From an uncultured Cohaesibacter sp. (GTDB lineage: Bacteria > Pseudomonadota > Alphaproteobacteria > Rhizobiales > Cohaesibacteraceae), in the NCBI RefSeq assembly GCF_963667045.1, contig NZ_OY762934.1, positions 3,550,501-3,614,500 on the forward strand: a stretch of 64,000 bases of DNA. Direction: 5' to 3'. Numbering within the stretch: position 1 is the stretch's first letter; each line of letters begins with the position of its first letter. The notes under the pieces were generated by a model. That model worked only from the letters and a program-made list of their open reading frames with translations. It had not been told where the DNA came from and searched no databases. Of the stretch, positions 46,508-54,910 are shown in pieces. A program made the translations under genes and the position numbers.

Positions 46508-46687
46508 ATGGCTGTGCCAAAAAGTAAAGTGACCCGTATGAAGCGTGGCTTCCGCCGCTCTGCGGACGCGCTCAAGCAGTCGGTCTATGTCGAAGACAAG
46601 GATTCTGGCGAACTGCGCCGTCCTCATCATATCGACCTGAAGACCGGCATGTATCGTGGTCGTCAGATTCTGGAGCCGAAAGACTAA
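46508..46687 (+). CDS. rpmF: Ribosomal protein L32
   Basis: A 59-residue protein of the 50S subunit: [20 protein letters not shown] at the N-terminus and [17 protein letters not shown] near the end match alphaproteobacterial L32, which lacks the zinc cysteines found in some bacteria. GGAG precedes the ATG by seven bases. It is monocistronic and ends in a terminator; plsX, a common neighbour elsewhere, is not present. Confidence 0.97.
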   Translation: MAVPKSKVTRMKRGFRRSADALKQSVYVEDKDSGELRRPHHIDLKTGMYRGRQILEPKD

Positions 46688-47012
46688 GCCTTCGCGGGCT
46701 TGTTCCTGAGCTTCATGACGATGAAATTTAAGAAAAGGTCGGACCTTGTCCGGCCTTTTTTTATGCGCGTTTTCTGTGAAGGAGGCGGGTTTTATGCGTT
46801 GGCAAATCGGCACGTATGTCCGAAGATGGCTCTGTTTCAAAATCTGGTCACAAGCCAAATCTATTGTCTGTCCGGCTATCTGAAGCCTGATTTGCTCACG
46901 TGATTTTCAAAAGGCGACTGTCGGGCGGGCTTTGCTGCCATCTTTGAGACCGGCGGCCTCTAGCCAGGTGATATGTCTGCGCACCAAGCGCCTAGCTGCA
47001 GGGAGAACCGAA
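46688..47012. other. Intergenic region between rpmF and a membrane protein gene
   Basis: A 325-base stretch holding the rpmF terminator. Beyond it I see only the presumed promoter and GGGAG ribosome-binding site of the next gene; short frames here do not look coding. Confidence 0.5.
46733..46763 (+). terminator. Intrinsic terminator of rpmF
   Basis: AAAAGGTCGGA pairs with TCCGGCCTTTT (one wobble), and seven T close the signal. Confidence 0.85.
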
Positions 47013-47432
47013 ATGCTGTTCAATATTCCGCTCTTGATTGCGCCTCTGGCTGTCTACAATTTCTTTGCCTTCGGGCTGCTTGGCGGCTCGCTCGGGGATC
47101 CGTGGAGTGTGCCGATCATCACCATCGAGATGATCTCGTCGGCACGCTGGACCCTGACACTGGGAGATGTGATGATCGTTGCGGCGTTGGTGCTGCTGTT
47201 CATCGAGATCCTCAAGGCGACCAGAACCGGGGTCAGTTCAATTGTCGATCATATCCTCTCCACCCTGCTGTTCATTGTCTATCTGGTCGAGTTTCTGCTG
47301 GTACGGGAGACGGCGACGTCTGTGTTCTTCATCCTGATGGTCATTTCACTGGTCGACGTGATTGCTGGTTACTCCGTGACCATCAGCGGTGCGCGCCGAG
47401 ACATGACCTTCGGGCCGGGGTCTCAGGTCTGA
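47013..47432 (+). CDS. Small integral membrane protein of unknown function
   Basis: A 139-residue protein with four predicted hydrophobic helices (about 4-24, 45-66, 76-98 and 103-123). The N-terminal stretch is NIPLLIAPLAVYNFFAFGL and the C-terminus SGARRDMTFGPGSQV is soluble. I do not recognise a family. GGGAG precedes the ATG at 47013; an in-frame extension to 46932 is rejected because it lacks a ribosome-binding site and hydrophobic pattern. It follows rpmF after a terminator and is probably transcribed alone. Confidence 0.75.
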   Translation: MLFNIPLLIAPLAVYNFFAFGLLGGSLGDPWSVPIITIEMISSARWTLTLGDVMIVAALVLLFIEILKATRTGVSSIVDHILSTLLFIVYLVEFLLVRETATSVFFILMVISLVDVIAGYSVTISGARRDMTFGPGSQV

Positions 47433-47633
47433 TCTGCTTCCAGACGGCGGCCCTATCAGGTGTTCTGTTTCAATATGACACAGTTTGCTTAACGGTCGCC
47501 GATAGCGAAAGGCGGGCGGTTTCCTTTGCCAATTTGATCTATTGCGCAGCTTCCGATCCGTGCAAGGAAGGGCTGGCCATCGGCTATTGAGCGTGCGCCA
47601 GCTGTCCCATTTCTACACAGGCCTTGAAGAGCC

Positions 47634-47966
47634 TTATATCACGCTTCTCTGAACCGGCATGTCTGCGACGGCCTGAGGCCGACGGCGGGCCTGTCCGTAG
47701 GCGCGGGCTGCTTCGCGTGCGTTGCGCACGGCGCTGTAGCGACGCGGTATGCGATTGAACTCGCTGCTCAGGATCTGGGCCTGAATATAGGCCTGCTGAC
47801 TGGCTGCATATTGCAGCGCAGCGGGAACCGGGGCTGCGACGACTTGCGTTTCATGCGCACTTTCTATCCGTTGGGCCTGATCGTGCCCGTCGGTCAAAAG
47901 CAACTGGAAACGTGGCGTGGAACCCGCGGGACTATAGTGTGCCGGTACGACTTTCAAGCCAGACAT
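47634..47966 (-). CDS. Small basic protein of unknown function
   Basis: A 110-residue protein, soluble by appearance, with a central Ala/Gln-rich helix (AALQYAASQQAYIQAQIL) and a strongly basic second half (RIPRRYSAVRNAREAARAYGQARRR). No known domain is recognised. The ATG at 47966 follows GGGAAGG; a longer frame to 48044 exists but lacks such a site. The basic tail could favour nucleic-acid or membrane contact, which is a guess. It is divergent from the GGDEF-EAL gene across a 316-base region that carries a CtrA-like site. Confidence 0.65.
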   Translation of the reverse strand: MSGLKVVPAHYSPAGSTPRFQLLLTDGHDQAQRIESAHETQVVAAPVPAALQYAASQQAYIQAQILSSEFNRIPRRYSAVRNAREAARAYGQARRRPQAVADMPVQRSVI

Positions 47967-48282
47967 GATCGATGCCTTCCCTGTAATTGTCTCGTTTTGA
48001 GACAAAATTTTTGTTTTTTCTGTCTTACAGGGGAATTTTTGCAAGAAGCGGGCCAGTCGTTAAGATTTTGTTAAGAATTTGGGGGCGGTGGATGGCTCAC
48101 TTTGATTGCGCCAAGTTTGGCAAAAATTAACCATGTTTACGCCAAACTGCGTCCGGGGCTTTCTGTTCGATTCCCGATGTGCTTGTTTCAGGTCGGGATA
48201 GACGGAAATCGTGGGGTTCACTTACGAGCAATGGCATGTCTGACGCGTCGTCAGCCATGAGCAGGCAGAGAGGCTGTGCGGG
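47967..48282. other. Divergent regulatory region with a CtrA-like site
   Basis: A 316-base AT-rich stretch between two divergent genes. I see no gene in it. It should contain both promoters; the TTAA-N7-TTAA element at 48060-48074 is its clearest feature. Confidence 0.55.
48060..48074. promoter_or_regulatory. CtrA-like binding site
   Basis: TTAA-GATTTTG-TTAA (followed by G) fits the alphaproteobacterial CtrA consensus TTAA-N7-TTAA. It lies in the promoter region of a degenerate GGDEF-EAL gene and a small basic protein gene, targets in keeping with the cell-cycle and motility role of CtrA. Confidence 0.55.
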
Positions 48283-50001
48283 TTGGAAACGTCATCTTCC
48301 CGATCAAAACCGGACATCAAGGCACGGGACATTCTCACGTCCATCGGCGAGGTGGTGTATGAATGGCAGGCCGCGACAGACCGTTTGCGCTGGAGCAACA
48401 ATGCGTTTGATGTTCTCAAGACCGATATCCTCTCCGTTTTCCCCAACGGCAAGTCCTATACGGATTTGATCACCCCGGACACGCTGACTGGGCGCTACAA
48501 GGCCATTTTCGGCTCTGGCAAGAGCGACGACGGGCAGGGTGTGCCATTTGAGTGCATCTATTGTCTGGCGCCTCTGGGCTTTGAAAATGAGCTGCGCCTG
48601 TGGGTCGAGGAAAGCGGGCGCTGGTTTGCCGATGCCATGGGGCGGGCCGAACGGGTACACGGCATCATCCGTGTGGTCGACGAACAGCAGCTTCGGGAGC
48701 AGCGGCTGCGCTTTCTTTCGCAGTTCGATGCCCTGACAGGGCTGTTCAATCGCGCAGTCTTTCTGGATCAGCTACAGCAGACCATCGACCAGTGCGGGGA
48801 GAAGGGAAAGGACGCCTGTTTCCTGATTGCCCATATTGACAATTTCCGTGTCGTCAACGAGGCCTATGGTTTCGAGGTGGCCGATCAGGTGATTTGCGAA
48901 GTGGCGCGACGGATTTCGCGGCGCCTGCGCGATGGCGATCTGGTGGGGCGGATTTCCGGCACCAAGTTCGGCATCCTGATCAACCATTGCACCGAAAAGG
49001 AAATGACGGCGGCCGCCGAGCGTTTTCTCGATGCGGCGCGCGAGGAACTGATCATCACCGACGCAGGACCGGTGCATGTGACCCTGACGATTGGTGGCGT
49101 GCATCTGGGTGAGGCCGTTGCGGATCTGCGGCAGGCAGAGATCTGTGCTCTGGATGCCCTTGACCGGGCCAAGAGCCATTGCCGAGGCACCTTCCGGTCC
49201 TTCCATGCCAAGCCGTTTGCGCTGGAAGAGCGCCAGAAGAGTATCCAGATGGCCGATGAGGTGATCACTGCTCTCAACGAGCGACGGATCGAGCTGGCCT
49301 TTCAGCCCGTTGTCGAGGCAAAGACCGGCACCGTTGCCTTCCACGAAGCTCTGGTGCGGGTGGAAGGGCGCGACGGTCAGGCAATTCCCGCCAACAGCTT
49401 CGTTGAATTTGCAGAAACGCTCGGGCTTGCGGCGATGCTTGATCATCGGGTGCTGGAAATGGCGCTTGATCTGCTGTTCACTCATGAGCAGGCCCGCCTG
49501 TCGATCAATGTGTCTCCCGATGTCGGGGCCGACCGGGAATGGATCAGCTATCTGACCGCCCGGCTGGTCAGTAACCCGGATGTGGCACGGCGGCTGGTCG
49601 TCGAGATTTCCGAGCGGGCCACCCTCGACAATCAGGAAACCGCAGAGCAGTTCGTCAAGGCCGTCAAGGATCTTGGCGTCAAGGTCGCCATTGATGACTT
49701 TGGCGCGGGATATACCTCATTCCAGAATTTGCAGAAGCTGGGGGCCGATATGGTCAAGATCGCTGGCTCGCTTATGCATGACATTGCGGAGAATGCCCAG
49801 AACCGCGCCATCGTGCGGATGTTTGCCGAGCTGGCGGACGAGCTGGGATTCGAGGTGGTGGCCAAATGGGTTGTCAGCGCCGAGGTGGCAGATCTGTTGA
49901 AGCCCCTGAAGATTTCCTATCTGCAGGGCTTCCACTTTGGCGAGCCGGTCAAGGATTTGCCCTGGCTGAACGATGGATCGCAGGCCAACAGCAAGCGATA
50001 A
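48283..50001 (+). CDS. Degenerate GGDEF-EAL domain protein with an N-terminal PAS-like region
   Basis: A 572-residue soluble protein: a PAS-like region (about 12-140), a GGDEF-type domain (about 145-305) and an EAL-type domain (about 325-560). The GGDEF signature is replaced (RISGTKFGILI). In the EAL domain EALVR, VEISER, IDDFGAGYTSF and LQGFHFG remain. However, the lysine segment reads VKIAGS (Asp missing) and the segment that normally holds a catalytic Glu reads VVAKWVV (Glu to Lys). It is therefore probably an inactive cyclic-di-GMP receptor or a partner protein. The start is TTG at 48283; no in-frame ATG exists between it and the upstream stop at 48241. The start region is thus less certain. 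Confidence 0.85.
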   Translation: METSSSRSKPDIKARDILTSIGEVVYEWQAATDRLRWSNNAFDVLKTDILSVFPNGKSYTDLITPDTLTGRYKAIFGSGKSDDGQGVPFECIYCLAPLGFENELRLWVEESGRWFADAMGRAERVHGIIRVVDEQQLREQRLRFLSQFDALTGLFNRAVFLDQLQQTIDQCGEKGKDACFLIAHIDNFRVVNEAYGFEVADQVICEVARRISRRLRDGDLVGRISGTKFGILINHCTEKEMTAAAERFLDAAREELIITDAGPVHVTLTIGGVHLGEAVADLRQAEICALDALDRAKSHCRGTFRSFHAKPFALEERQKSIQMADEVITALNERRIELAFQPVVEAKTGTVAFHEALVRVEGRDGQAIPANSFVEFAETLGLAAMLDHRVLEMALDLLFTHEQARLSINVSPDVGADREWISYLTARLVSNPDVARRLVVEISERATLDNQETAEQFVKAVKDLGVKVAIDDFGAGYTSFQNLQKLGADMVKIAGSLMHDIAENAQNRAIVRMFAELADELGFEVVAKWVVSAEVADLLKPLKISYLQGFHFGEPVKDLPWLNDGSQANSKR

Positions 50002-50091
50002 TCCGGACGTTTCGCGTGCATTCAAGGCTTAGTGATTAACAGACCGGGCGGCAGGCTTTGTTGTCTGCTCTGTCCTCGACGGCTTGTGCCT

Positions 50092-50667
50092 TCAGTTGCC
50101 GTTGCTGCGATTGACCAGCTCGGAAATGGCTTTCTGCATGTCGGCAATCTGGTCCTTCAGTACTTCCAGCTCGCTGGGCTTGGCTGGCTCCGGCTCCTTC
50201 TTGCGCTTGGGAGGCGTCGAGCCGAAGGGCATGAACATCTTCATGGCGTTTTCAAAGATTTCGGAATTGCGCCGGACCTGTTCTTCCATGGCTTCCATGG
50301 CTGAATCGCCGAAGGACTCGGCCATCTTCTTGCGCAGGTTTTCTTGATCCTTGGCGAGATTCTGCATGGTGAAATCGAGGTAGCTTGGCACCAGATTCTG
50401 CATCGAATCGCCATAGAACCGGATGAGCTGTCTAAGGAAGGCTATGGGCAGCAGGTTCTGCCCCTTGTTCTCATGTTCGAAAATGATTTGAGTCAGGACG
50501 GAGCGAGTGATGTCTTCGCCACTCTTGGCGTCATAGACGATGAAGTCCTCTTCTGCCTTGACCATCCCCGAGAGGTCTTCCAGCGTCACATATGTGCTGG
50601 TGCCGGTGTTGTACAATCTGCGGTTCGCATATTTCTTGATGACAGTTTGATCCGCTTGTTTTGTCAT
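50092..50667 (-). CDS. phaR: Polyhydroxyalkanoate synthesis repressor PhaR
   Basis: A 191-residue protein. The N-terminal PHB/PHA accumulation regulator DNA-binding domain (VIKKYANRRLYNTGTSTYVTLEDL) is followed by the PHB accumulation domain (LTQIIFEHENKGQNLLPIAFLRQLIRFYG). The C-terminus is charged and likely coiled. PhaR represses phasin and PHA genes and also binds PHA granules, which relieves repression. It is divergent from phaB, which supports a shared regulatory region of 653 bases. GAGG precedes the ATG. Confidence 0.95.
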   Translation of the reverse strand: MTKQADQTVIKKYANRRLYNTGTSTYVTLEDLSGMVKAEEDFIVYDAKSGEDITRSVLTQIIFEHENKGQNLLPIAFLRQLIRFYGDSMQNLVPSYLDFTMQNLAKDQENLRKKMAESFGDSAMEAMEEQVRRNSEIFENAMKMFMPFGSTPPKRKKEPEPAKPSELEVLKDQIADMQKAISELVNRSNGN

Positions 50668-51320
50668 GGTTACAAGGCCTCGTGTAAGTGAGTGTATTCG
50701 CAGTCGGGCCAGAGCGGTTGCTGTCGGAGCGCCGGTTGCTTGTGGCTATAACTTACTGGGTTCATGCTGCATTGCCAAGAGCTTGCTACCTATCCTTTTA
50801 GCAAGTGCAAAAGATTGCTCTGGTCAGTAATAAGGCCAGTATTAAGACAAGTCTAATTTATAGGTCTTTCAGATTAGGCCCATGGCTTAATTGACTCCTT
50901 GCCTAGTTCTAAACGATTTTCAGTGGGCCAAATTCTAGTCAGGATCTGGCTTTGAGTAGAATTTTGTTGCGATGCAATATCGATCGGATCGCCAATTCCG
51001 GTTAGGCGCAGCAAAGGAGTTGGCGGCGATATGGTTCGGGGCAGATGGCAAACGGGGCCTTTCTCGAACTGTCTGTCCGCAAGAAATTGGCATCGTTGCA
51101 ACGGATTCCGGGGCGGCTCGTGGATGGCCGCGCTGAAGGCGCAAACCGAAATGGACAGTGGAATGGCCGGGCAGCTTTCTGTGACCACAGAAGAACAACA
51201 TGGGACAGGCCAGCTGCTCTGCTCAGGGTGACATCCGGTCACCGGCAAATGAGATCCGAGGTGGAGGAACCGGTCCGATCCGGAGAGGGGACGGTCGGTT
51301 TTATAGAGGGGAGAGAGAGC
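50668..51320. other. 653-bp divergent region between phaR and phaB
   Basis: No convincing gene is visible. It contains a 7-base inverted repeat CTTGCTA-N10-TAGCAAG (50782-50805), an exact 17-base match (50810-50826) to a sequence upstream of rpmF, and a strong GGGGAGAGAGAG ribosome-binding site before phaB. Open frames that extend phaB upstream, or run antisense, look non-coding. phaA is not next to phaB as it often is. Confidence 0.55.
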
Positions 51321-52049
51321 ATGTCCAAGGTTGCAGTCGTAACGGGCGGGACAAGAGGAATAGGCGAAGCAATCTGCATCGCCCTGAAGGAGGCCGGCTT
51401 TTTCGTTGCTGCCAATTATGGTGGCAATGATGAAAGCGCGCGGGCTTTTACCGATCGCACCGGCATCAAGGCCTATAAGTGGGATGTCGGCGACTACGAT
51501 GCCTGTCAGGCTGGCCTGAAGCAGGTTGAGCAGGATCTCGGGATCATCGACATTGTGGTCAACAATGCAGGTATCACGCGGGACAGCATGCTGCACAAGA
51601 TGGGGCTGGACCAGTGGCACGAGGCCATCAATGTCAACCTCAACTCGATGTATTACATGACCAAGCCGATCATCGACGAGATGCGGGCAAGGGGCCATGG
51701 GCGGATCATCAACATCTCGTCCATCAATGGCCAGAAGGGGCAGATGGGCCAGACCAACTATTCGGCGGCCAAGGCCGGGGTCATCGGCTTTACCAAGGCG
51801 CTGGCCCAGGAAGTGGCTCGCAAGGGGATCACGGTCAACTGCATCTGCCCGGGCTATATCGATACGGACATGGTGTCTGCGGTGCCGGAAAAGGTACTGG
51901 AGAGCATCGTGGCCAATATCCCTGTCGGACGGCTCGGTCAGGCTGAGGAAATCGCAGCCATGGTTGCCTTTCTGGCATCCGAGCAGGCGGCCTTCATTAC
52001 CGGTTCGGTGATGACGATCAACGGTGGTCAGTATATCGCGAATGGCTAA
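51321..52049 (+). CDS. phaB: Acetoacetyl-CoA reductase
   Basis: A 242-residue short-chain dehydrogenase that reduces acetoacetyl-CoA to (R)-3-hydroxybutyryl-CoA with NADPH for PHB synthesis. Marks are the cofactor loop GGTRGIG (9-15), NNAG (81-84), catalytic S134, Y147 and K151 in NISSINGQKGQMGQTNYSAAKAG, and the ending GSVMTINGGQYI. The pattern NGQKGQMGQTNYSAAKAG is characteristic of PhaB as opposed to FabG. The ATG at 51321 follows a strong GGGGAGAGAGAG. It lies head-to-head with phaR. Acetoacetate from the BKACE reaction could, once activated, feed this pathway. Confidence 0.94.
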   Translation: MSKVAVVTGGTRGIGEAICIALKEAGFFVAANYGGNDESARAFTDRTGIKAYKWDVGDYDACQAGLKQVEQDLGIIDIVVNNAGITRDSMLHKMGLDQWHEAINVNLNSMYYMTKPIIDEMRARGHGRIINISSINGQKGQMGQTNYSAAKAGVIGFTKALAQEVARKGITVNCICPGYIDTDMVSAVPEKVLESIVANIPVGRLGQAEEIAAMVAFLASEQAAFITGSVMTINGGQYIANG

Positions 52050-52194
52050 ATTTCAGCCAGCGTCTAGAAATCGTTTGATAACAAGCTGCAGGAGCTTTTC
52101 TTCTGCGGCTTTTTTGTTTTTGCTGTGGCGTTCGCCAAGGATACAAGCCAAATAGGGGTTTCGCCAACAAGACTTCAAGCATATCGGAGCTTTC

Positions 52195-53076
52195 ATGTCC
52201 CCCCGTCTCATTGCAACGCTGATCGGCTTTTCCGCCATCCTGATGTGGTCGCTTCTTGCCGTCTTTACGGTGTGGAGCGGAACGGTGCCGCCGTTCCAGC
52301 TGACCGCCCTGTCCTTTGTGGTTGGCGGTCTTGTGGGGCTTTTGAGCTGGATCCGTCGCCCCGGCGCCATCCGGGCGCTGCGGCAGCCGTGGCCGGTCTG
52401 GTGCCTCGGCGTGCTGGGCATTTTCGGCTACCATGCCGCCTACTATTTTGCCCTGCGGATGGCGCCGCCGGTTGAGGCCGGTCTGGTCAACTATCTCTGG
52501 CCGCTGCTGATCGTGGTGTTTTCGTCGTTTCTGCCCGGTGAGCGGCTGCGCTGGTTCCACGCCGGGGGCGCGCTGCTCGGTCTCGCCGGTGCGGTGCTGG
52601 TGGTCTCCAAGGGACGGGCGATTTCGATTGAACCGCAATATCTCACCGGCTATGCCGCCGCGCTGTTTGCGGCGCTGGTGTGGTCGAGCTACTCGGTGCT
52701 GTCGCGGCGCTTTGCCAATGTGCCAACCGACATTGTTGTCGGCTTCTGTTTTGTTGCTGCAGCTTTGAGTGGCGTAGCGCATCTGCTGTTCGAGACGACG
52801 GTCTGGCCGGATACGCCGCTGCAATGGCTGGCGACCATCGGGCTGGGGCTGGGGCCGGCTGGCGGTGCCTTCTATGTCTGGGACTATGGTGTCAAGCATG
52901 GCGACATTCAGGTGCTGGGGGCGTCGGCCTATGCCGCTCCGCTGCTTTCCACCGGGCTGCTTATTCTTGCCGGGATCTCCGATTTTACTCTGATCATCGG
53001 CGCGGCGGCGCTATTGATCACCTGTGGCGCCGTGCTGGCCTCCAAGGACATGCTGTTCGGCGGCAAGAAAGGCTGA
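52195..53076 (+). CDS. EamA/DMT-superfamily exporter, YddG-like
   Basis: A 293-residue protein with ten hydrophobic helices in two EamA repeats. VEAGLVNYLWPLLIVVFSSFLPGE and GPAGGAFYVWDYGVKHGDIQVLGASAYAAPLLST resemble the aromatic amino acid and amine exporter YddG. Substrate assignment within this superfamily is weak. GGAG precedes the ATG. It converges on znuB with 32 bases between the stops and no visible terminator. Confidence 0.8.
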   Translation: MSPRLIATLIGFSAILMWSLLAVFTVWSGTVPPFQLTALSFVVGGLVGLLSWIRRPGAIRALRQPWPVWCLGVLGIFGYHAAYYFALRMAPPVEAGLVNYLWPLLIVVFSSFLPGERLRWFHAGGALLGLAGAVLVVSKGRAISIEPQYLTGYAAALFAALVWSSYSVLSRRFANVPTDIVVGFCFVAAALSGVAHLLFETTVWPDTPLQWLATIGLGLGPAGGAFYVWDYGVKHGDIQVLGASAYAAPLLSTGLLILAGISDFTLIIGAAALLITCGAVLASKDMLFGGKKG

Positions 53077-53108
53077 TCGGCTCCCCAACTGACCGGGGAG
53101 CGCATGGC

Positions 53109-53915
53109 TTATCGTGTGCGCAGGGCGCGCACCAGTGGTGCAAGGACCAGCGACAGCAGGAACAGCAGGAATGCCCCCAACACGATGGACGGGCCGGGAT
53201 TTGAATCCCACAGCAGCGACATGTTCAGCCCCAGAATGGCCGCAAGACAGGCCATGAGGGCCGCCAGAATGGCCATTGTTTCCGGGCTGCGGGCAAACTG
53301 CCTGGCACTGGCGGCCGGGATGATCAGCAGCGATGTGATGAGCAGGGCACCAATCAGCTTCATGGCCACCGCTATGACCAGCGCAATCAGCAGGATGAAC
53401 ACCAGATTGGCCCGCCGCGTCGGCAGACCCTCGGCCGATGCAATGTCGTTGCTGACGGTAGCGGCCAGCAGGCTCTGCCAGTGCAGCAGCAACAGGCCAA
53501 GCACAACGACGCCACCGCCCCAGATGAGTGCCAGATCGCCGCGGGTGATCGACAGGATGTCGCCGAACAGCAGGGTCATGACGTCGACCCGCAGCCACGC
53601 CATGAAGCCGAGTGAAATGAGGCCTATGGACAGGGAAGCGTGGGACAGGATGCCGAGCAGGGTATCGCTTGACAGTCGGTCCAGTTTTTCAAGGCCGTAA
53701 AGCGCCAGCGCAATGGCGATCGAAATGGCAAACACCCCCCAGAAGGGCAGAAGGTCCATCATCAGGCTGAGCGCAATGCCGAGCAGGGCTGCATGAGACA
53801 TGGTTTCGCCGAAATAGGCCATGCGGCGCCAGACGATGAAGCAGCCAAGGGGGCCGGACACCAGAGCAATGCCTATGCCGCCGAGCAGGGCGCGCATGAA
53901 AAAGTCATCCAGCAT
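53109..53915 (-). CDS. znuB: Zinc ABC transporter permease
   Basis: A 268-residue metal permease of the ABC-3 type with about eight helices. Typical segments are PLGCFIVWRRMAYFGETMSHAALLGIAL, DTLLGILSHASLSIGLI and the metal-permease ending. AAGGA precedes the ATG at 53915, which overlaps the end of znuC by 11 bases; a frame continuing to 54140 simply runs through znuC. Manganese or iron transport is possible for this family, but the His-rich ATPase partner and upstream Zur-box-like site point to zinc. Confidence 0.9.
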   Translation of the reverse strand: MLDDFFMRALLGGIGIALVSGPLGCFIVWRRMAYFGETMSHAALLGIALSLMMDLLPFWGVFAISIAIALALYGLEKLDRLSSDTLLGILSHASLSIGLISLGFMAWLRVDVMTLLFGDILSITRGDLALIWGGGVVVLGLLLLHWQSLLAATVSNDIASAEGLPTRRANLVFILLIALVIAVAMKLIGALLITSLLIIPAASARQFARSPETMAILAALMACLAAILGLNMSLLWDSNPGPSIVLGAFLLFLLSLVLAPLVRALRTR

Positions 53916-54738
53916 GGTGGTGTCCTTCGTGATCCTCGTGGTGGTGATGGCCAGCCGTGCTGCAATGGGCATCCTCGCCCGGACTGGCCACGAGCGGCGC
54001 GGGCCCTTCCGGTTCCATATCATGGAAATGGCCATGCCGGTGGCCATAGGGAGCCATCGTCTGCAGGCCGCGCGTGCCGAACAGGCGCTGATAGTCGGGG
54101 CTCTGCTCGACGACGGTCGGCTGGCCGGAACAGCATACATGGGTGTTGAGGCAGATGACCCGGTTGGAGGCGCGCATCACCATATGCAGGTCATGGGAGA
54201 CCAGCAGGATGCCGCAATTGTATTTGTTGCGGATGGTTTCAATGAGCTGGTAGAGCGCGATCTCGCCCAGATAGTCGACGCCCTGCACTGGCTCGTCGAG
54301 CACCATCAGTTCCGGCTTGCGGATGATGGCGCGGGCTAGCAGTACGCGCTGCATCTCGCCGCCGGAAAGGGAATGGATATTGTCGTTGAGCTTGTGTGCC
54401 ACACCGGTCTCACCCAGAGCGGCGATGATCTGGTCGTGGGAATAGCGGCCGGTCAGCTGCATCAGCCGCTTGACTGTCAGGGGCAGGGTCCTGTCGATGA
54501 CCAGCTTTTGCGGCACATAGCCCAGATTGAGCTTTTTCTTGCGCTTGACGGTTCCGGATGCGATGGGCAGCAGCCCCAGTAGGGCCTTCAGCAGGGTCGT
54601 CTTGCCGCCGCCGTTGGGGCCGATGATCGTTACAATTTCATTTGCACTCACCGAAACGGAGACATTGTCCAACAAGGTCTTGCCATCAGCGCGGACCGAT
54701 ATGTCGGTTCCAGCGAGTAGGGGGGCGGAATGAGTCAC
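53905..54738 (-). CDS. znuC: Zinc ABC transporter ATP-binding protein with a His-rich C-terminal tail
   Basis: A 277-residue ATPase. Walker A is GPNGGGKTTLLKALL, the signature HSLSGGEMQRVLLARAI and Walker B LMVLDEPVQGVDYLG; the last is typical of ZnuC. The C-terminal 50 residues are rich in His (HGHRHGHFHDM and GHHHHEDHEGHHHAG), a likely zinc-binding tail. It forms an importer with ZnuB encoded downstream. The periplasmic binding protein gene znuA is not found beside it, in contrast to the usual divergent znuA/znuCB layout. A Zur-box-like palindrome lies 42 bases upstream. Confidence 0.93.
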   Translation of the reverse strand: MTHSAPLLAGTDISVRADGKTLLDNVSVSVSANEIVTIIGPNGGGKTTLLKALLGLLPIASGTVKRKKKLNLGYVPQKLVIDRTLPLTVKRLMQLTGRYSHDQIIAALGETGVAHKLNDNIHSLSGGEMQRVLLARAIIRKPELMVLDEPVQGVDYLGEIALYQLIETIRNKYNCGILLVSHDLHMVMRASNRVICLNTHVCCSGQPTVVEQSPDYQRLFGTRGLQTMAPYGHRHGHFHDMEPEGPAPLVASPGEDAHCSTAGHHHHEDHEGHHHAG

Positions 54739-54779
54739 GAGCGTTCAATCTTGACTGATAATGGGTCGATGCGGGGGTG

Positions 54780-54802
54780 TTACATTATAACATATAATGC
54801 AA
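54780..54802 (-). promoter_or_regulatory. Zur-box-like palindrome upstream of znuC
   Basis: The core CATTATA-ACA-TATAATG is a perfect 7-3-7 inverted repeat, extended by paired TT/AA at the outer ends. It resembles the AT-rich Zur boxes of proteobacteria and includes a TATAAT-like -10 sequence on the znuC strand, so Zur binding would block transcription. Confidence 0.75.
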
Positions 54803-54832
54803 AGCGCAAGTGTTGCGAGACACATAACACAA

Positions 54833-54857
54833 AAAAGGGCCGCGAGCGGCCCTTTTC
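54833..54857. terminator. Intrinsic terminator of the aminoadipate-semialdehyde dehydrogenase gene
   Basis: AAAAGGGCCGC pairs perfectly with GCGGCCCTTTT around a two-base gap; it lies 54 bases after the dehydrogenase stop and insulates it from znuC. Confidence 0.85.
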
Positions 54858-54910
54858 TGGTATTGCTGATATTGGCTTGCGGCAATGGGGTTGCCGCAGG
54901 TTTTCAACGA

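Noticed and set aside
51045-51320. In-frame extension of phaB by 92 codons
   Set aside because: PhaB proteins start at the MSKVAV-type sequence, which follows a strong ribosome-binding site at 51321.
53916-54140. In-frame extension of znuB
   Set aside because: The extra 75 codons lie inside znuC in another frame and do not look like a permease.
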